Made by a program: the position numbers and the translations under genes. Below, in pieces: positions 35,501 to 44,425 of a stretch of 64,000 nucleotides of DNA. The notes beneath the pieces were generated by a model. It had not been told where the DNA came from. It saw only the letters and a list, made by a program, of their open reading frames with translations, and did no database searches. Each line of letters opens with the position of its first letter. Position 1 is the stretch's first letter. This DNA comes from Streptomyces atroolivaceus (GTDB taxonomy: Bacteria; Actinomycetota; Actinomycetes; Streptomycetales; Streptomycetaceae). The stretch covers positions 1-64,000 of the forward strand of contig NZ_JNXG01000022.1 in NCBI RefSeq assembly GCF_000717025.1. Direction: 5' to 3'.

Positions 35501-36283
35501 GTGCCGCGCATGCTCGACGTCAGCGAGGACGTACGCGCCGAGATCGGCGATGCCGAAGCCGACCGGCTGCTCGTCGGCGACAGTGCCCCAGGCAGTTACG
35601 ACTGCACCTCGTGCCGCACCCCCGGCGACTCCGACCAGGAACGCACCAGCACGGTGCTGTTCGTGGGCGACGAGACCGCCGTGCTCGCCTTCGCCCATGC
35701 CACCTGCATCCCCTCGCAGGTCGTCCAGGTCGCGGAGGACCAGCTCCAGGGCGCCGTGCGGTCCATCACCGGTAGCGAGCCACAGAATTCGGAGGGCCTC
35801 ATGCCCGAACAGGCCGTGCTCGGCATCACCAGCGGTCTCGTCCTGATCGAGGACGACCTCCGCCCGGCCCTGGTCGTCGAACCGACCGGGCCGATCGCCA
35901 GGCCCGGCACGGACGGCAGCGGCGGCGACCAGTTCCTCCAGCTCCTGCTGGAGCAGGGTTTCCTCCCCGCGCCCCACCTGAACCGGCTGCCCGGCGTCCT
36001 CCCCGGCTGGTCGGTACTCCTCGCCATGGGCCAGCTGCACGCCGTGCTCCAGCCGGGCGCCGGCGGTGGCAGCCCGGTCGCCTGGTGGCAGGCCCATCAG
36101 CCGCTCCAGGTCACCGAGGGCTGGCGGACGGCCGCCAACAAGTCGCAGAGCGTGCTGGTCTTCGCCGCGCCCGCCGGTTCCATCGGCCAGCAGCCGCGCG
36201 AGGACCTGCTCCGTGACGCGCTGGACAAGGCCGCCGTCAACGGTCTCCTGGTCGCAGCGACGATGCCGCTCGCCGGGACCTGA
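35501..36283 (+). CDS. conserved hypothetical protein
   Basis: 260 aa. GTG 35501 is chosen because GAGGAG lies 6 nt upstream; a longer ATG frame from 35453 is less supported. I do not recognise the family. A Cys pair (CTSC) lies near residue 35 and a single Cys in HATCIPS. The C-terminal half has WSVLLAMGQLHAVLQPG and AWWQAHQPLQVTEGW. No signal peptide or membrane segment is seen. The next gene starts 2 nt after its stop, so both are probably one transcript ending at the 26-bp hairpin. Confidence 0.75.
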   Translation: MPRMLDVSEDVRAEIGDAEADRLLVGDSAPGSYDCTSCRTPGDSDQERTSTVLFVGDETAVLAFAHATCIPSQVVQVAEDQLQGAVRSITGSEPQNSEGLMPEQAVLGITSGLVLIEDDLRPALVVEPTGPIARPGTDGSGGDQFLQLLLEQGFLPAPHLNRLPGVLPGWSVLLAMGQLHAVLQPGAGGGSPVAWWQAHQPLQVTEGWRTAANKSQSVLVFAAPAGSIGQQPREDLLRDALDKAAVNGLLVAATMPLAGT

Positions 36284-36285
36284 CC

Positions 36286-36726
36286 GTGTCCGTGCCGCCC
36301 TTCGCCGCCCGCCGGACAGCGTTTTCTCCGTCCGGCCCGCATCCGACAGGCGGTGAGGTCGTTGGCACCTACGTGCACTCATACGACCCTCCTCGCCAGC
36401 AGCAGACCCCGATTCCGGCCATGCGCCCGTCGCAGGATCCCTCGGGCGGCAGGTCCGCCACCCCGATCTACGACGCGCTGTACTCCGAGTACAGGCGATC
36501 GTTCAGGGCGCTTCCCGGGGACCGCACCGGCGAGGAGAACATGGGGTTCAAGACGTTCGGCATCGGGATGTTCGGCAGCCGTGCACCGCTGAGCGGCCGT
36601 ACGGCGGCGAACGCCCAGGGAAGCCACAGCGCGGCCGGCGGCAATCCCGGTTCCTGGCAGCGGGTCGGACGGCACGCCGGGCGCGCCCGGCCCGCGGCGC
36701 TGCCGCCCGGATCCACGGACTCCTGA
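36286..36726 (+). CDS. small Pro/Arg-rich hypothetical protein
   Basis: Up to 146 aa. Start uncertain: GTG 36286 lies 2 nt after the upstream stop, but GTG 36373 (HSYDPPRQQQTP) is the likelier first residue of the conserved part. Conserved core PIYDALYSEYRRSFRALPGDR, followed by a Gly/Ser/Arg-rich disordered end. No known domain. Likely cytoplasmic. Confidence 0.6.
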   Translation: MSVPPFAARRTAFSPSGPHPTGGEVVGTYVHSYDPPRQQQTPIPAMRPSQDPSGGRSATPIYDALYSEYRRSFRALPGDRTGEENMGFKTFGIGMFGSRAPLSGRTAANAQGSHSAAGGNPGSWQRVGRHAGRARPAALPPGSTDS

Positions 36727-36729
36727 GGA

Positions 36730-36786
36730 ATACGGCGAAGCCCCGGACCACCCGCTCCGTGCGGGTGGTCCGGGGCTTCGCCGTAT
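36730..36786. terminator. very long bidirectional hairpin terminator
   Basis: 26 bp of perfect stem (left arm 36730-36755, loop TCCGT, right arm 36761-36786) between the convergent stops of the small hypothetical gene (36726) and der (36794). Confidence 0.88.
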
Positions 36787-36793
36787 CGCCGGC

Positions 36794-38263
36794 TCACTTC
36801 TTGCGGCCGCGCTTCTCGCGCACCCGCACCGAGATGTGCAGCGGCGTGCCCTCGAAGCCGAACTCCTCGCGCAGACGGCGCTCGACGAAGCGTCGGTAGC
36901 CGTGCTCCAGGAAGCCGGAGGCGAAGAGCACGAACCGAGGCGGCTTGATGCCCGCCTGGGTGCCGAAGAGGATGCGGGGCTGCTTGCCGCCGCGCACGGG
37001 GTGCGGGTGGGAGGCGACGATCTCACCGAGGAAGGCGTTCAGCCGCCCGGTGGGAACACGGGTCTCCCAGCCCTCGATCGCGGTCTCGATCGCCGGGACC
37101 AGCTTCTCCATGTGGCGGCCGGTCACAGCGGACACGTTGACCCGCGGAGCCCAGGCGACCTGCGCGAGCTCCGTGTCGATCTCGCGCTCCAGGTAGTAGC
37201 GGCGCTCCTCGTCGAGGGTGTCCCACTTGTTGAAGGCGATCACGATCGCACGGCCGGCTTCCACGGCCATGGTGACGATGCGCTGGTCCTGGACGCTGAT
37301 CGACTCGCTGGAGTCGATCAGGATGACGGCGACCTCGGCCTTCTCCACGGCGGCCGCGGTACGCAGCGAGGCGTAGTAGTCCGCGCCCTCCTGGAGGTGG
37401 ACCTTCCGGCGGATGCCGGCCGTGTCGATGAACTTCCAGGTGATGCCGCCGAGCTCGATCAGCTCGTCGACCGGGTCACGGGTGGTGCCGGCGAGCTCGT
37501 TGACGACGACGCGGTCCTCGTTGGCGACCTTGTTCAGCAGCGAGGACTTGCCGACGTTCGGACGGCCGATGAGCGCGATGCGGCGCGGGCCTCCGAGCGC
37601 GTTGCCGAACGTCTGGGCCGGGGCCTCGGGCAGCGCTTCCAGCACGGCGTCGAGCATGTCGCCGGTGCCGCGGCCGTGCAGGGAGGAGACCGGGTGGGGC
37701 TGGCCGAGACCGAGCGACCAGAGCGCGGTGGCGTCCGCCTCGCCGCTCTGTCCGTCGACCTTGTTGGCACAGAGGACGACGGGCTTCTTGGCCCGGCGCA
37801 GCAGCTTGACGACGGCCTCGTCGGTGTCGGTCGCACCGACGGTGGCGTCCACCACGAAGACGACCGCGTCGGCGGTCGAGATCGCGTACTCGGCCTGGGC
37901 GGCGACGGAGGCGTCGAGGCCCAGCACGTCCTGCTCCCAGCCGCCGGTGTCGACCAGCTTGAAGCGGCGGCCGGCCCATTCGGCCTCGTAGGTGACCCGG
38001 TCGCGGGTGACGCCCGGCTTGTCCTGGACGACGGCCTCGCGGCGGCCGAGAATGCGGTTCACCAGGGTCGACTTGCCCACGTTCGGGCGGCCGACGACGG
38101 CGAGCACCGGAAGCGGGCCGTGACCGGCCTCACCGATCGCGCCCTCGACGTCCTCGGGGTCGAACCCCTCCTGCGCGGCGAGCTCCATGAACTCCGCGTA
38201 CTCGGCATCGCCAAGTGCTCCGTGCTCGTGGTCCGAGCCGCCGGAGTGAATCTGGTCGTTCAT
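36794..38263 (-). CDS. der: Ribosome-associated GTPase Der (EngA)
   Basis: 489 aa with two GTPase domains in tandem: first G1 [10 protein letters not shown] with DTGGW, second G1 GRPNVGKSS with DTAGI; NKVDG and NKWD are the G4 motifs. The C-terminal KH-like domain contacts rRNA and ends with the basic KKRGRKK-type tail. Needed for 50S ribosomal subunit assembly. ATG 38263 is chosen for GAGGAA about 9 nt upstream and the acidic N-terminal extension usual in actinobacteria. Last gene of the aroH-tyrA-cmk-plsC-der operon, 63 nt after plsC. Confidence 0.96.
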   Translation of the reverse strand: MNDQIHSGGSDHEHGALGDAEYAEFMELAAQEGFDPEDVEGAIGEAGHGPLPVLAVVGRPNVGKSTLVNRILGRREAVVQDKPGVTRDRVTYEAEWAGRRFKLVDTGGWEQDVLGLDASVAAQAEYAISTADAVVFVVDATVGATDTDEAVVKLLRRAKKPVVLCANKVDGQSGEADATALWSLGLGQPHPVSSLHGRGTGDMLDAVLEALPEAPAQTFGNALGGPRRIALIGRPNVGKSSLLNKVANEDRVVVNELAGTTRDPVDELIELGGITWKFIDTAGIRRKVHLQEGADYYASLRTAAAVEKAEVAVILIDSSESISVQDQRIVTMAVEAGRAIVIAFNKWDTLDEERRYYLEREIDTELAQVAWAPRVNVSAVTGRHMEKLVPAIETAIEGWETRVPTGRLNAFLGEIVASHPHPVRGGKQPRILFGTQAGIKPPRFVLFASGFLEHGYRRFVERRLREEFGFEGTPLHISVRVREKRGRKK

Positions 38264-38326
38264 GAAGTCCGTTCCTCTTTGCATCATCATCGATGGGCCA
38301 CGATCGCGCGGCCCACTACTCAAGTG

Positions 38327-38986
38327 TCACAGGCGTCCGGTGAGACGCCTGGCGTTCTCCAGGTGAGCGGTCAGTTCACCCTGGATGCGCAGCGTCGCCT
38401 CGTCCAGCGCTTTCCTGGTCCGCCGCCCACTGCCGTCGCCGGCCTGGAAGGCGTCGCCGAAGACGACGTCGACCCGGCTGCGCAGCGGAGGCAGTGCCGA
38501 TATCAACCGTCCACGGCGCTCCGTGCTTCCCAGGACCGCGACGGGAACGATCGGCGCCCCGCCGCGCACCGCGAAGTACGCGAGCCCCGCACGCAGGGAG
38601 GCGAAGTCTCCTTCGCCCCTGGTGCCCTCGGGGAAGATCCCGAGGACCCCGCCGTCGTCCAGCACGCCGAGTGCCCGCGTGATGGCGTTGCGGTCGACGG
38701 TCGTACGGTCCACCTTGACCTGCCCGATTCCGCGAAGGAACGGGTCGAGGGGGCCGACGAACGCCTCTTTCTTGATCAGGAAGTGGACGGGCCGTGGCGC
38801 GGTGCCCATCAGCATCGGTCCGTCGATATTGTGCGCGTGGTTCACCGCGAGTATGACGGGTCCCGCGGTGGGGACGCGCCACGCGCCGAGCACCCGGGGC
38901 CTGAACAGGCCGTACATGAGCCCGATGCCGATCCCGCGCCCGACGGCCGCTCCGCGCGGCGTCGGCGCGGCGGTGGCTTCGGTCAC
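38327..38986 (-). CDS. 1-acyl-glycerol-3-phosphate acyltransferase (PlsC-like)
   Basis: 219 aa. GTG 38986 overlaps the cmk stop (GTGA), deciding the start. Motif I is NHAHNIDGP (the NH-x4-D catalytic pair), motif III is FPEGTRG, and IVPVAVLGST follows. Transfers an acyl chain to lysophosphatidate or a related lysophospholipid at the membrane. The cmk-plsC-der order is a familiar actinobacterial arrangement. Exact acceptor not known. Confidence 0.92.
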   Translation of the reverse strand: MTEATAAPTPRGAAVGRGIGIGLMYGLFRPRVLGAWRVPTAGPVILAVNHAHNIDGPMLMGTAPRPVHFLIKKEAFVGPLDPFLRGIGQVKVDRTTVDRNAITRALGVLDDGGVLGIFPEGTRGEGDFASLRAGLAYFAVRGGAPIVPVAVLGSTERRGRLISALPPLRSRVDVVFGDAFQAGDGSGRRTRKALDEATLRIQGELTAHLENARRLTGRL

Positions 38987-39687
38987 TTCGCGGCCTGCTT
39001 CTCCCCGACGAGGGTGACGACGCACTCGATGACCTGCGCGAGGGTCAGGTCGGTGGTGTCCACCTCGACGGCGTCGGCGGCCTTGGCCAGCGGCGAGGTC
39101 TTGCGGCCGGAGTCGGCCGCGTCCCGCTTGACCAGGGCCTCCCTGGTGGCGGCGAGGTCCGAGCCCTTGAGCTCACCACTGCGGCGGGCGGCACGCGCCT
39201 CCGGGGAGGCGGTCAGGAAGATCTTGATGTCGGCGTCGGGCAGCACGGTGGTGCCGATGTCACGGCCCTCGACGACGATTCCCCGCTCCGCCTCCCTGGC
39301 GATCGAGCGCTGCAGCTCGGTGATGAGGGCGCGCACCTCGGGCACTGCGCTGACGGCGCTGACCTTGGAGGTGACCTCCTGGCTACGGATCGGGCCCGAG
39401 GCGTCCTCGCCGTCGACGGTGATCGTCGGGGCGGACGGGTCCGTGCCGGAGACGATGACCGGCTTGCTGGCGGCCGTGGCGATCTCGGCGGGGTTCTGCA
39501 CGTCGATGCCGTTGTTCAGCATCCACCACGTGATGGCCCGGTACTGGGCGCCGGTGTCCAGGTAGCTGAGGCCGAGCTGGGCGGCGACGGCCTTGGAGGT
39601 GCTCGACTTGCCTGTGCCGGAGGGGCCGTCGATGGCGACGATCACTGCGGCCGGGGCGGTCCGGGCGGCGGCGCTTACGGTTTCCAC
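38983..39687 (-). CDS. cmk: Cytidylate kinase
   Basis: About 234 aa. P-loop IDGPSGTGKSST at residue 20, then LDTGAQYRAITWW (CMP binding), VVEGRDIGTTVLPDADIKIFLTASPEARA (LID and base contacts). Phosphorylates CMP and dCMP for nucleotide and lipid supply. Start uncertain: GTG 39687 (ETVSAAA) or GTG 39699; AGGAAG abuts the latter too closely. It ends in a GTGA overlap with plsC. Confidence 0.95.
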   Translation of the reverse strand: METVSAAARTAPAAVIVAIDGPSGTGKSSTSKAVAAQLGLSYLDTGAQYRAITWWMLNNGIDVQNPAEIATAASKPVIVSGTDPSAPTITVDGEDASGPIRSQEVTSKVSAVSAVPEVRALITELQRSIAREAERGIVVEGRDIGTTVLPDADIKIFLTASPEARAARRSGELKGSDLAATREALVKRDAADSGRKTSPLAKAADAVEVDTTDLTLAQVIECVVTLVGEKQAAK

Positions 39688-39818
39688 GGTGGTGGACACC
39701 TTCCTGGTACACGGGGGTGGGTGGAGCGGGACAGGGCAGACCGGGGCGCCCACCCCACAAGGTTACCGAGTGCGCGAAGCGGCTCCGTACCCCGTCTCCG
39801 GGCCCCGTCCCGCGCCCG

Positions 39819-40904
39819 CTACGGACGGATCGACCAGCCGCGTTCGCCGAGGGCCGCGCCCAGTGCGGGTGCGGCGCTCGGCTCGACCATCAGCTGGACC
39901 AGTCCGGCCTGCTGGCCGGTGGCGTGCTCGATGCGTACGTCCTCGATGTTGACGCCGGCCCGCCCCGCGTCGGCGAAGATCGCCGCCAGCTCCCCCGGCC
40001 GGTCGCTGATGAGCACGGCGACGATCTCGTACGAGGCCGGGGCGGCCCCGTGCTTGCCGGGGACCCTGACCCGGCCGGCGTTGCCGCGGCGCAGGACGTC
40101 CTCGATGCCTTCGGTTCCCGTGCGGCGCTTGTCCTCGTCGGCGGACTGCAGACCCCGCAGCGCCCTGACCGTCTCGTCCAGGTCGGCGGCGACGCCCGCC
40201 AGCACGTCGGCGACGGGACCCGGGTTGGCGGAGAGGATCTCCACCCACATCCGGGGGTCGGAGGCCGCGATGCGGGTGACGTCCCTGATCCCCTGACCGC
40301 ACAGGCGTACGGCGGTCTCGTCGGCCTCCTCCAGCCGGGCGGCGACCATCGAGGAGATCAGCTGCGGGGTGTGGGAGACGAGGGCTACGGCACGGTCGTG
40401 GGCGTCGGCGTCCATGACGACCGGGACGGCCCGGCAGAGCGCGACCAGTTCCAGGGCCAGGTTGAGGACCTCGGTGTCGGTCTCCCGGGTGGGCGTGAGG
40501 ACCCAGGGGCGGCCCTCGAACAGGTCGGCGGTGCCCGCGAGGGGCCCGGAACGCTCCTTGCCCGCCATGGGGTGCGTACCGATGTACGGCGTGAGGTCGA
40601 CGCCCAGCGCTTCGAGCTCGCGGCGCGGGCCGCCCTTGACGCTGGCGACGTCGAGGTAGGCACGGGCGGCCCCGTCGCGCATCGCCGAGGCGAGCACGGC
40701 GGCGGTGTGGGCGGGCGGTACCGCGACGACCGCCAGGTCGACGGGGCCCTCGGGCGCCTCGTCCGTGCCGGCCCCCAGGGCTGCCGCGGTCTGCGCCGAG
40801 GCGGGGTCGCGGTCGACGAGGTGCACCTGGACGCCGCGCCCCGCGAGTGCGAGGGCCGCGGAGGTGCCGACCAGGCCGGTTCCGATGACGAGGGCTGTTC
40901 TCAC
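39819..40904 (-). CDS. tyrA: Prephenate dehydrogenase
   Basis: 361 aa. N-terminal NAD motif VIGTGLVGTS, THPMAGKERSG (substrate binding with the catalytic His), SHTPQLISSMVAARL, and a C-terminal ACT-like domain (YEIVAVLISDRPGELAAIFADAG) for feedback by tyrosine. Converts prephenate to 4-hydroxyphenylpyruvate. GTG 40904 overlaps the aroH stop (GTGA), so the two enzymes of tyrosine supply are translated together. Confidence 0.94.
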   Translation of the reverse strand: MRTALVIGTGLVGTSAALALAGRGVQVHLVDRDPASAQTAAALGAGTDEAPEGPVDLAVVAVPPAHTAAVLASAMRDGAARAYLDVASVKGGPRRELEALGVDLTPYIGTHPMAGKERSGPLAGTADLFEGRPWVLTPTRETDTEVLNLALELVALCRAVPVVMDADAHDRAVALVSHTPQLISSMVAARLEEADETAVRLCGQGIRDVTRIAASDPRMWVEILSANPGPVADVLAGVAADLDETVRALRGLQSADEDKRRTGTEGIEDVLRRGNAGRVRVPGKHGAAPASYEIVAVLISDRPGELAAIFADAGRAGVNIEDVRIEHATGQQAGLVQLMVEPSAAPALGAALGERGWSIRP

Positions 40905-41263
40905 TGGGCGATGTCCTTGCGGAGGGCGCCGGTGGCGCCGAGGTAGACGTGGCTGATCTCGGACTTGGAGAGATACGTCTCCACGTGCGCGAGGACGCGG
41001 ACCACGCGCGGCATGGCCCCGGCGATGTCGAGCTCCTGGGCGCAGATCAGCGGGACGTCGACGATACCGAGGCCGCGGGCGGCGGCCGCCGGGAAGTCGC
41101 TGTGCAGGTCGGGGGTGGCGGTGAACCAGACGCTGATCAGGTCGTCGGCGACGAGCTGGTTGCGCTCCAGGACCGCGGTGAGGAGTTCGCTCACCCGCTC
41201 GTCCATGTGACCGGCTTCGTCCCGCTCCAGCTGGACGGCTCCTCGGACTGCTCGTACCGCCAC
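40901..41263 (-). CDS. aroH: Chorismate mutase, AroH class
   Basis: 120 aa, the usual length of the AroH trimeric class. GTG 41263 is chosen for GAGGGG 6 nt upstream. Catalytic Arg in VRAVRGAVQ, LISVWFTATPDL, AAARGLG and a C-terminal HVYLGATGALRKDI. Converts chorismate to prephenate, which the next gene product uses. First gene of the aroH-tyrA-cmk-plsC-der operon. Confidence 0.94.
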   Translation of the reverse strand: MAVRAVRGAVQLERDEAGHMDERVSELLTAVLERNQLVADDLISVWFTATPDLHSDFPAAAARGLGIVDVPLICAQELDIAGAMPRVVRVLAHVETYLSKSEISHVYLGATGALRKDIAQ

Positions 41264-41482
41264 GTCGTACCCCTCGTCGCCTCGTGCTGTGTGCCCTTTC
41301 AGCCTAGAGGTGCGGCGGCGGCGCCGGTCACGGTGCTCTGTCCGTGAGACGCGACGGCGTGCACGGTCCTCCGGGCGCACCCGGTCGGGCGCACGCACCG
41401 CCGGGTTGCGCCTTCCCGGCGCCCGGCGGGGCCACCATGCCAGTCATCGGCCGGATGCACCGACCACCCAGTGAGGAGAGCC

Positions 41483-41881
41483 ATGAACGCACGGCGAAGG
41501 ACGGTCCTGACCGCGGGGGCCGCGGCACTCGCGGCCGGCTGCGGCTCGTCCGAGGGGGGCGGGGGCGAGGAGAGCTCCCCGCCGGCGCCGGGGGACGCGG
41601 AGCTGACCAGGACCTCGGACATCCCGGCAGGCGGCGGCACGATCTTCAAGGACCGCAAGATCGTGGTGACCCAGCCGGCCGCCGGCGAGTTCAAGGCCTT
41701 CTCCGCGGTGTGTACCCACGCGGGCTGCATCGTCTCCTCGGTCGCCGACGGCACCATCGACTGCGCGTGTCACGGCAGTCGTTTCGGCATCGGGGACGGG
41801 GCGGTCGAGCAGGGTCCCGCGACGCGCCCGCTGCCCGCCGAGAGGATCACCGTCGAAGGCGACAGCATCCGGCTCGCGTAG
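41483..41881 (+). CDS. Rieske [2Fe-2S] lipoprotein
   Basis: 132 aa. ATG 41483 follows GAGGAG. Signal peptide with RRRT head and lipobox LAAGC; then a Gly/Glu/Ser linker and a Rieske domain with C-T-H-x2-C and C-x-C-H-G-S (CTHAGC and CACHGSRF). The twin-Arg head suggests Tat export of the folded cluster protein. It carries electrons at the outer membrane face, but no partner dehydrogenase is near. The next gene starts 19 nt later. Confidence 0.9.
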   Translation: MNARRRTVLTAGAAALAAGCGSSEGGGGEESSPPAPGDAELTRTSDIPAGGGTIFKDRKIVVTQPAAGEFKAFSAVCTHAGCIVSSVADGTIDCACHGSRFGIGDGAVEQGPATRPLPAERITVEGDSIRLA

Positions 41882-41900
41882 AGCGCGTACCCTCGCGCGC

Positions 41901-42593
41901 ATGATCACCCCTGAAGGCACGCGGCTCGTGCGCGAGCACACCGTCTACTCCTGTGTGATGGGCTCCCGCGCCTTCGGGCTGGCCACCGACGACAGCGACA
42001 CGGACCGGCGCGGGGTGTTCCAGGCGCCCACGCCTCTGTTCTGGGGCTTCACGAAGCCGCCCGCCCATGTCGAGGGCCCGGCGGACGAGCAGTTCTCGTG
42101 GGAGCTGGAGCGCTTCTGCGAGCTGGCACTGCGGGCGAACCCCAATGTGCTGGAGTGCCTGCACAGCCCCCTCGTGGAGCGGATCGACGCCACGGGCCGG
42201 GAGCTCGTCGCCCTGCGCGGGGCCTTCCTGTCCCGGCAGGCACACGGGACGTTCGTACGCTATGCGCTGGGCCAGCGGCGGAAGCTGGAGGCCGATGTCC
42301 GTGTGCACGGCGCTCCGCGCTGGAAGCACGCCATGCACCTGCTGCGGCTGCTGGTGTCCTGCCGGGACCTGCTGAGGACGGGTGAGCTGCGGATCGAGGT
42401 GGGGGACGCGCGCGAGGAGCTGCTGGCGGTGAAGCGGGGCGAGGTCCCGTGGGCCGAGGTGGAACGCCGGATGACGCGCCTGGCCGAGGAGAACGACGAG
42501 GCGGCCTCCCGGTCCCCGCTCCCGCCGGAGCCCGACCGGGAACGCGTGGAGGCGTTCCTGGTCAGGGCCCGGCGGGCGTCGGCGGGCGGATAG
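41901..42593 (+). CDS. MNT-fold nucleotidyltransferase (COG3541-like)
   Basis: 230 aa. N-terminal polymerase-beta motif GSRAFGLATDDSDTDRRG has the GS and the two catalytic Asp. ALRANPNVLECLHSPLVERID and GTFVRYALGQRRKLE follow, a pattern shared with phage and bacterial COG3541 proteins. It should transfer a nucleotide to protein, RNA or a small molecule; the target is unknown. It lies 19 nt after the Rieske gene and converges on a paralogue with only 14 nt between stops. Confidence 0.82.
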   Translation: MITPEGTRLVREHTVYSCVMGSRAFGLATDDSDTDRRGVFQAPTPLFWGFTKPPAHVEGPADEQFSWELERFCELALRANPNVLECLHSPLVERIDATGRELVALRGAFLSRQAHGTFVRYALGQRRKLEADVRVHGAPRWKHAMHLLRLLVSCRDLLRTGELRIEVGDAREELLAVKRGEVPWAEVERRMTRLAEENDEAASRSPLPPEPDRERVEAFLVRARRASAGG

Positions 42594-42607
42594 ATCCGCT
42601 GGGGGCG

Positions 42608-43399
42608 TCAGGACCGTCCGGCCGCGCCCAGCCGCGCCCGGACGACGAGATCGTGCAGGGCGTCGAAGCCCGAAGGCGCCTCGGCGAGCCGTGACGCGGC
42701 CTGCGCCTCGTCGAGCACGGCGTGCAGCGCCTCGACGTCACGCGCGGCGGCCGCCACGTCGGCCATGTGCGCCGGCCCGTGCTCGGCGTCCGCCTTGGCC
42801 TCGATCAGCGCGGGCAGGCAGGCAGGCGCGTCCACCTCGCCCAGCAGGGTCGGCAGATGCGCCACCAGCATGCCGGTGCGCATCAGATGGATGCCGGTGA
42901 GCAGCGCGCGGAAGGTGTAGAGGAGCGGCTTCAGCTCGCCGGTCCTCTCGAACAGCCTCCACTGCGTGCCGGCGAACCCCCGGTAGTGGTGGGCGTGGTT
43001 GCGGGTCAGCACTGCCGGGGCCAGCGCGACGAGTTCGGCATGGAGCGCCGTGGTGTGCACCACCAGCGGGGACAGCAGCTGTTCCAGCACGTAGCCGTTG
43101 GGTTTCAGCATGAGCCGGACGAACTTGCGGAGATCATGGGTGACGAGGTCCATCTCGACCCCGTCCTGGTCCCACATCCGCGACCGTGTCTCCTCCGGTG
43201 TCCGGAGGCCGACCAGGTCCTCCGCGGGCAGGACGTGGACCCCCCGCAGGTCCACGTCCGAGTCCCGCGAGGGGAAGCCGTACAGGTGGGCGCCGGACAC
43301 CGTGGCGAACAGGAGCGGGCAGGGCTCCCCGGCGAGTACCGGAGTCAGGTCGGTGACCGGCAGGCCGGCGCGTCCGAGGAGCGTCGTGTCGCTGTGCAT
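42608..43399 (-). CDS. MNT-fold nucleotidyltransferase (COG3541-like), last gene of the NAD operon
   Basis: 263 aa. Catalytic motif SGAHLYGFPSRDSDVDLRG with both Asp, then LMLKPNGYVLEQLLSPLVV and HYRGFAGTQWRLFE, which parallel the convergent neighbour. ATG 43399 begins 3 nt after the ADP-ribosylglycohydrolase stop, so it belongs to the pnuC-nadR-nrtR operon. This context suggests that its substrate may be NAD- or ADP-ribose-linked, but that is inference. Confidence 0.82.
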   Translation of the reverse strand: MHSDTTLLGRAGLPVTDLTPVLAGEPCPLLFATVSGAHLYGFPSRDSDVDLRGVHVLPAEDLVGLRTPEETRSRMWDQDGVEMDLVTHDLRKFVRLMLKPNGYVLEQLLSPLVVHTTALHAELVALAPAVLTRNHAHHYRGFAGTQWRLFERTGELKPLLYTFRALLTGIHLMRTGMLVAHLPTLLGEVDAPACLPALIEAKADAEHGPAHMADVAAAARDVEALHAVLDEAQAASRLAEAPSGFDALHDLVVRARLGAAGRS

Positions 43400-43402
43400 G
43401 GA

Positions 43403-44425
43403 TCACGCGTCCCAGAGCGCTGCCAGCGACAGCAGGTCGCTGCGGTACTCGATGCGTTCCGACCACTCCTTGGGCCAGGCCTCCGCCCCCAGGTGTGCTC
43501 CCGCGAGCGCGCCCGTGAGGCATCCGAGGGAGTCGGAGTCGCCCCGTGTGCAGGCGGCGCGGCGCAAGGCGGTGACCGGTTCCTCGGGGAAGAGCAGGAA
43601 GCAGTGCAGGGCCGTGGCGAGGGCCTCCTCGGCGACCCAGCCGTCGCCGGTCCGCTCGCACGGGTCCGTCTCGGGCGACGGGGCCCGCAGGGCGTCCTGG
43701 ACCCGGGCGAGCGCCGTGAGGCACTCGTCCCAGCCGCGCCGGATGTACGCCTCGGGTGAGGCGTCGCCCGCGTACCGCCAGAGGTCGCCGAGCCAACGTG
43801 CCGGGTAGCGGCCGGCGTTCTCGTAGGCGTAGCTCCGCAACTGGCCCACCAACCCCATGGGTTCGGCCCCCTGGGCCAGCAGGAAGACCGCGCGGGCCAT
43901 CAGGTCGGAGGCGGCCAGCGCCGTGGGGTGGCCGTGCGTCAGCGCGGCCTGGAGCTGGGCGGCACCGGAGCGCTGCTCCTCGCTGAGGCCCGGTACGAGA
44001 CCGACGGGTGCGACCCGCATGTTGGCGCCGCAGCCCTTGGAGCCGGTCTGGCTGGCCTCCTGCCAGGGCCTCTCCTCCTCGAGCATGCGGCAGGCGGTCA
44101 TGCAGGTGCGGCCCGGCGCACGGTTGTTGTCCGGGGAGCGGTACCAGCGGACGAACTCCTCCCGGACCGGCCCCACCAGGCGCTCCGGGGTGAGCAGGCC
44201 CCGGTCCATGGCGGTACGGATGCCCTGGCCCAGTGCGAGCGTCATCTGGGTGTCGTCGGTGACGAACGCGGGCTTCGGCAGTCGCATACCGCGCCAGGGC
44301 CCGCACTTGGCGAGGATCGAGGGGACGTCGTTGAACTCGGTGGGGAAGCCCAGCGCGTCGCCGAGCGCGAGCCCGGTCAGCGCGCCCGTGGCCGCCTGCT
44401 TGGTGAGAATCCGTGTCGGGATCAT
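43403..44425 (-). CDS. ADP-ribosylglycohydrolase family protein
   Basis: 340 aa, DraG/ARH fold. Metal-binding signature FVTDDTQMTLAL near residue 55 and C-terminal GDSDSLGCLTGALAGA; both halves of the dinuclear metal site are present. It should remove ADP-ribose from proteins or cleave O-acyl-ADP-ribose or related molecules. ATG 44425 overlaps the nrtR stop (ATGA). ADP-ribose is the ligand that relieves NrtR repression in the known cases, so this enzyme may feed the regulator. Confidence 0.92.
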   Translation of the reverse strand: MIPTRILTKQAATGALTGLALGDALGFPTEFNDVPSILAKCGPWRGMRLPKPAFVTDDTQMTLALGQGIRTAMDRGLLTPERLVGPVREEFVRWYRSPDNNRAPGRTCMTACRMLEEERPWQEASQTGSKGCGANMRVAPVGLVPGLSEEQRSGAAQLQAALTHGHPTALAASDLMARAVFLLAQGAEPMGLVGQLRSYAYENAGRYPARWLGDLWRYAGDASPEAYIRRGWDECLTALARVQDALRAPSPETDPCERTGDGWVAEEALATALHCFLLFPEEPVTALRRAACTRGDSDSLGCLTGALAGAHLGAEAWPKEWSERIEYRSDLLSLAALWDA

